NCBI GenBank assembly: GCA_016463095.1
Contig: JAEMSA010000005.1
Location: 1 to 47,441, forward strand
DNA: 47,441 nt
From: Candidatus Nanopelagicales bacterium
GTDB lineage: Bacteria > Actinomycetota > Actinomycetes > S36-B12 > UBA5976
Direction: 5' to 3'
The stretch's first letter is position 1. Every line of letters begins with the position of its first letter. The position numbers were made by a program, and so were the translations under genes. This document shows positions 44,487-47,441 of this stretch, piece after piece. Under the pieces are notes generated by a model. The model searched no databases, was not told the DNA's origin, and saw only the letters and a list, made by a program, of their open reading frames with translations.

Positions 44487-46705
44487 ACGCGATAAACGTC
44501 GTAAACTCCCGCAATATTTTTTACTGCCGCTAATACACTTCCCAAATGCTTTGGGTCAGCCATTTCGAAAGCAAACCTGGAGAGAGCAATTCTGTCTCGG
44601 GATGTTGAAACCGAGGCATTCAAAATATTTACATGATGCTCAGACAATGTTCTTGTGACATCTGAAAGCAAACCATTTCGATCTAATGCTTCTATTTGAA
44701 TATTAACTAAATAGATTCCCGAACTAGATTCTGGCCAAGTAGTTTCCACTATTCTTTCTGGTTCATTCTTCAAATCTGTTGCGTTGGTGCAATCAATTCG
44801 ATGAACTGATACTCCTTCACCTCGGGTTACGTAACCAAATATTTCATCTCCCGGAACAGGTGTGCAACATCTGCTCAGTCGGGTATAAACATCATCGATT
44901 CCTTTAACATTCACACTTGGGGAATTTGTTATATTCCCACTTCTTCTAACTCTGGTAGGAGCAATTGCTTCTGAAAGATCTTCACTCGCACCTTCTTCCC
45001 CACCGTGGAGTTGTAATAGTTTTGCCACCACACTTTGGGCACTAATCTTTCCTTCCCCAACAGCTGAATAAAGTTCATCAATTCCTTTTATTCTTAATTC
45101 GTGAGCAACACCAACCAGGGCTTGATTTGCCATCAGTCGATGAAGTGGCAGATTTTGTTTTCTTAATAATTTAGCTATCTCATCTTTTCCTTGCTCAAGA
45201 TGTTCTTCACGTCTTTCTTTAGTAAACCAGGCTTTAATTTTACTTTTAGCTCTTGTCGATACAGCAAAGTTTAACCAGTCATGGGAAGGACCAGCAGTTT
45301 CAGATTTTGTGGTAAAAATTTCAATATTATCACCACTCGAAAGAGTTGAATCTAATGAAACTAGTTTTCCGTTAACTCTTGCTCCCACACAATGATTTCC
45401 TACCTCGGTGTGAACTGCGTAAGCAAAGTCAATTGGAGTAGCACTATTGGGTAATGCAATCACATCACCAGCTGGTGTGAAAACAAATATTTCATCTTGC
45501 TGACCTAGGTCATAGCGCAACGAATCAAGAAATTCATCTGGGTCTTCTGTTTCTTTTTGCCAATCAACGAGTTGACGTAACCATGCCATGTCATCAGTTG
45601 GTTTCGCATCATTTCCTTGACGTTCTTTGTATCGCCAATGGCTAGCTACACCGTATTCAGCTTCCTTATGCATGTCTTGGGTTCTGATTTGAAATTCAAT
45701 TGGTCGACCATTTGGTCCCATTACCGTGGTATGAAGTGAACGATAAAGATTAAATTTTGGCATTGCTATGTAATCTTTGAATCTGCCCGGCACTGGATTC
45801 CAGCGGGAATGAATTGTGCCTAATGTGGCGTAACAATCTCTCACATCTTCTACCAAAATTCTTATTCCTACCAAGTCATAAATTTCGTTAAAGTCCCTGC
45901 CACGCACAATCATTTTTTGGTAAACCGAGTAATAATGTTTTGGTCTACCACTTAATTCAGCTTTTATTTTGGCATCACTTAAATCTTTTTGAACAAATTC
46001 CACAACTTCTGCGATATCACGATCTCGTTGCGGGGCTCTTTGCCCAACTAGGTGCACAATTTCGTCATACATTTTGGGATAAAGACCAGCAAAAGATAAA
46101 TCTTCTAATTCCCATTTGATGGCATTCATGCCCAAACGATGAGCTAAAGGAGCAAATATTTCTAAAGTTTCCCGAGCTTTTTGTTCCTGCTTATCAGCAG
46201 GTAAAAATTCAAGGGTGCGCATGTTATGTAATCGATCAGCTAATTTGACGAGTAATACTCGGATATCTTTGGCCATGGCAACAACCATTTTGCGAACAGT
46301 TTCTGCGGCACTTGCATCACCGTATTTCACTTTATCTAATTTGGTAACTCCATCAACTAATCGGGCAACCTCTGTTCCAAAATCGGCTTCAAGTTTTTCA
46401 ATTGAGTAACCGGTATCTTCCACAGTGTCGTGCAGTAACGCAGCCGCCAAAGTTTCACTAGACATTCCCAAATCAGCCAGAATGGTTGCCACAGCTAAAG
46501 GATGAGTTATGTAATCCAGACCGCTTAGGCGCTTTTGACCTTCATGCTGTTTCTTGGCCACAACATATGCTTTGTTAACTAATTCAATATTGTCTTTAGA
46601 GTGATATTTTTTAAGCGTTTTTAAGAGTGGATCAAGTTCAGGATTCTCAGATTTCCAACCAGTTATTTTGGCTATTCTACTGCGCGTGTCTGGAGCATCA
46701 GTCAT
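44483..46705 (-). CDS. rel: Bifunctional (p)ppGpp synthetase/hydrolase
   Basis: Stringent-response enzyme of 740 residues. Domains in order: HD hydrolase (YITHPLAVATILADLG, ALLHDTVEDTGYS; about 45-195), synthetase (YDLVGIRILVEDVRDCYATLG, GRFKDYIAMPKFNLYRSLHTTV; about 240-390), TGS (IFVFTPAGDVIALPNSATPIDFAYAVH; about 415-475), a helical/Cys segment with RCCTPVPGDEIFGYVTRG, and a C-terminal ACT (about 665-740). The synthetase has the RFKD form of the RxKD motif that marks bifunctional enzymes, and the HD residues are intact. GGGAGG lies about 9 nt before the ATG. It follows secF by 76 bp, as in other actinobacteria. Confidence 0.97.
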   Translation of the reverse strand: MTDAPDTRSRIAKITGWKSENPELDPLLKTLKKYHSKDNIELVNKAYVVAKKQHEGQKRLSGLDYITHPLAVATILADLGMSSETLAAALLHDTVEDTGYSIEKLEADFGTEVARLVDGVTKLDKVKYGDASAAETVRKMVVAMAKDIRVLLVKLADRLHNMRTLEFLPADKQEQKARETLEIFAPLAHRLGMNAIKWELEDLSFAGLYPKMYDEIVHLVGQRAPQRDRDIAEVVEFVQKDLSDAKIKAELSGRPKHYYSVYQKMIVRGRDFNEIYDLVGIRILVEDVRDCYATLGTIHSRWNPVPGRFKDYIAMPKFNLYRSLHTTVMGPNGRPIEFQIRTQDMHKEAEYGVASHWRYKERQGNDAKPTDDMAWLRQLVDWQKETEDPDEFLDSLRYDLGQQDEIFVFTPAGDVIALPNSATPIDFAYAVHTEVGNHCVGARVNGKLVSLDSTLSSGDNIEIFTTKSETAGPSHDWLNFAVSTRAKSKIKAWFTKERREEHLEQGKDEIAKLLRKQNLPLHRLMANQALVGVAHELRIKGIDELYSAVGEGKISAQSVVAKLLQLHGGEEGASEDLSEAIAPTRVRRSGNITNSPSVNVKGIDDVYTRLSRCCTPVPGDEIFGYVTRGEGVSVHRIDCTNATDLKNEPERIVETTWPESSSGIYLVNIQIEALDRNGLLSDVTRTLSEHHVNILNASVSTSRDRIALSRFAFEMADPKHLGSVLAAVKNIAGVYDVYRV

Positions 46706-46781
46706 GTTTGATGCCTCCCAGGAATTTCTTCAACTGTTGGCTCTTTAGTTTAGCAATGAATAAATTGCAATTAAAAACTAC

Positions 46782-47441
46782 TTAAGATTTCTTTCTTTTT
46801 GAGCGCGTAAAGCGTTTAGGTTGAGTTCTTGGTCCTGCTTGCATGAGTTGATTGGCCAAAATTGGGCTACCAGTTATCTTCATATTTTCTGGTCCATCCA
46901 CTCCCGCATTAACTCTTCTAGCATGAACTCGTCTTGCTAAAGCTTGAATTTCTGGTTGACGTTCTTTTAGTTGCACCAAAATTGGGGTGGCAATAAAGAT
47001 TGAAGAATATGTTCCGGCAGCAATGCCCACAAATAAAGCTAATGCTAAATCTTTTAGGGTTCCGGCTTGAAGAATTCCTACTCCCACAATCAAAATTGCC
47101 GCCACTGGTAAAAGTGCCACGATGGAGGTGTTAATAGATCTAATTAAGGTCTGGTTCAGTGCCAGGTTGGAAGATTCACGGTAATTCAATCTTGATTGGG
47201 CAATGATTCCCCTAGTGTTTTCTTTTACTTTGTCAAAAACAACCACAGTGTCATAAAGTGAGTAACCAAGAATTGTTAGAACACCAATCACAGTGGCTGG
47301 TGTTACCTCAAAGCCAGTGATGGCATAAACACCAATTGTGATCAACAAATCGTGTAGTAATGCAACTATTGCTGCTGCTGCCATTCTTAATTCAAAATAA
47401 GCAGTTAAAAAGAGAATAACTAAAAGCACAAACACACCCAA
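46782..47441 (-). CDS. secF: Protein translocase subunit SecF, C-terminal part (partial)
   Basis: Open at the window edge; the first visible codon is an internal Leu (TTG), not a start. The 219 residues cover the last five helices of the RND-type export accessory protein: AAAAIVALLHDLLITIGVYAITGFEVTPATVIGVLTILGYSLYDTVVVFDKVKEN is the conserved core with the HD and D residues used in proton-driven pulling of exported chains, followed by RSINTSIVALLPVAAILIVG and the GTYSSIFIATPILV helix. A basic C-terminal tail (RTQPKRFTRSKRKKS) is cytoplasmic. secD should lie just beyond the window. Linked to rel as in other actinobacteria. Confidence 0.96.
   Translation of the reverse strand: MGVFVLLVILFLTAYFELRMAAAAIVALLHDLLITIGVYAITGFEVTPATVIGVLTILGYSLYDTVVVFDKVKENTRGIIAQSRLNYRESSNLALNQTLIRSINTSIVALLPVAAILIVGVGILQAGTLKDLALALFVGIAAGTYSSIFIATPILVQLKERQPEIQALARRVHARRVNAGVDGPENMKITGSPILANQLMQAGPRTQPKRFTRSKRKKS

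Noticed and set aside
46740-46781. TTGCAA-N17-TAAAGA as a rel promoter
   Set aside because: The -10 lacks the final T and matches poorly; read-through from secF is equally likely.

Overview
The window is a gene-dense stretch of chromosome (about 43 protein genes and one tRNA, no gap above about 180 bp) from a low-GC, streamlined actinobacterium. Actinobacterial marks are RbpA, WhiA, an ANTAR response regulator of the PdtaR type, a four-domain S1 with an acidic-aromatic tail, a DNA polymerase I with the mycobacterial-type Tyr in motif B, and gene orders that match blocks known from Mycobacterium and Streptomyces (polA-rpsA-coaE-uvrB-uvrA-uvrC-rapZ-whiA-gap-pgk-tpiA-secG; alaS-ruvX-mltG-aroE-aroC-aroK-aroB-aroQ-pepP-efp-nusB; secF-rel-PPIase-MBL-hisS-aspS-rarA). 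AT-rich, Lys-rich coding, near-zero spacers and the branched-chain amino-acid ABC importer suggest a planktonic freshwater lineage such as the acI/Nanopelagicales group. That placement is inference; no rRNA is present.

Layout. (1) 1-5.4 kb: 3' end of transketolase on +, then rbpA, secG, tpiA, pgk, gap and whiA on -. (2) 5.5-19.0 kb: rapZ, uvrC, uvrA, a TerC-type membrane protein, uvrB, coaE, rpsA and polA, all on -. This holds the complete UvrABC excision set plus the repair polymerase. (3) 19.1-20.3 kb: a hotdog thioesterase and a DUF554 membrane protein on +. (4) 20.3-25.0 kb: livF-livG-livM-livH-livK on -, with a strong hairpin between livK and livH. (5) 25.1-26.5 kb: upp on +, pdtaR on -, and an unusual tRNA with a CAA anticodon on +. 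(6) 26.5-33.1 kb: nusB, efp, pepP, aroQ, aroB, aroK, aroC, a small prepilin peptidase and aroE on -, giving most of the shikimate pathway. (7) 33.1-42.4 kb: mltG, ruvX, alaS, rarA, aspS, hisS and an MBL-fold hydrolase on -. (8) 42.5-47.4 kb: a membrane-anchored cyclophilin and a DUF349 coiled-coil protein on +, then the bifunctional (p)ppGpp enzyme rel and the C-terminal part of secF on -.

The genes are mostly housekeeping: lower glycolysis, Sec export, nucleotide excision repair, amino-acid uptake, aromatic synthesis, tRNA charging, stringent response. I see no phage, transposon, CRISPR, toxin-antitoxin or biosynthetic cluster, and no convincing new multi-gene system. The best leads are small: a class I-shaped tRNA with a leucine anticodon and a leucine-type D-arm; GACAC half-sites in an inverted repeat across the whiA promoter, predicting WhiA autoregulation; loss of the yvcK-family gene from between rapZ and whiA, and of the tal-zwf-opcA-pgl block from between tkt and secG; a 12-bp intercistronic hairpin in the liv operon; and a nested palindrome between tpiA and secG.
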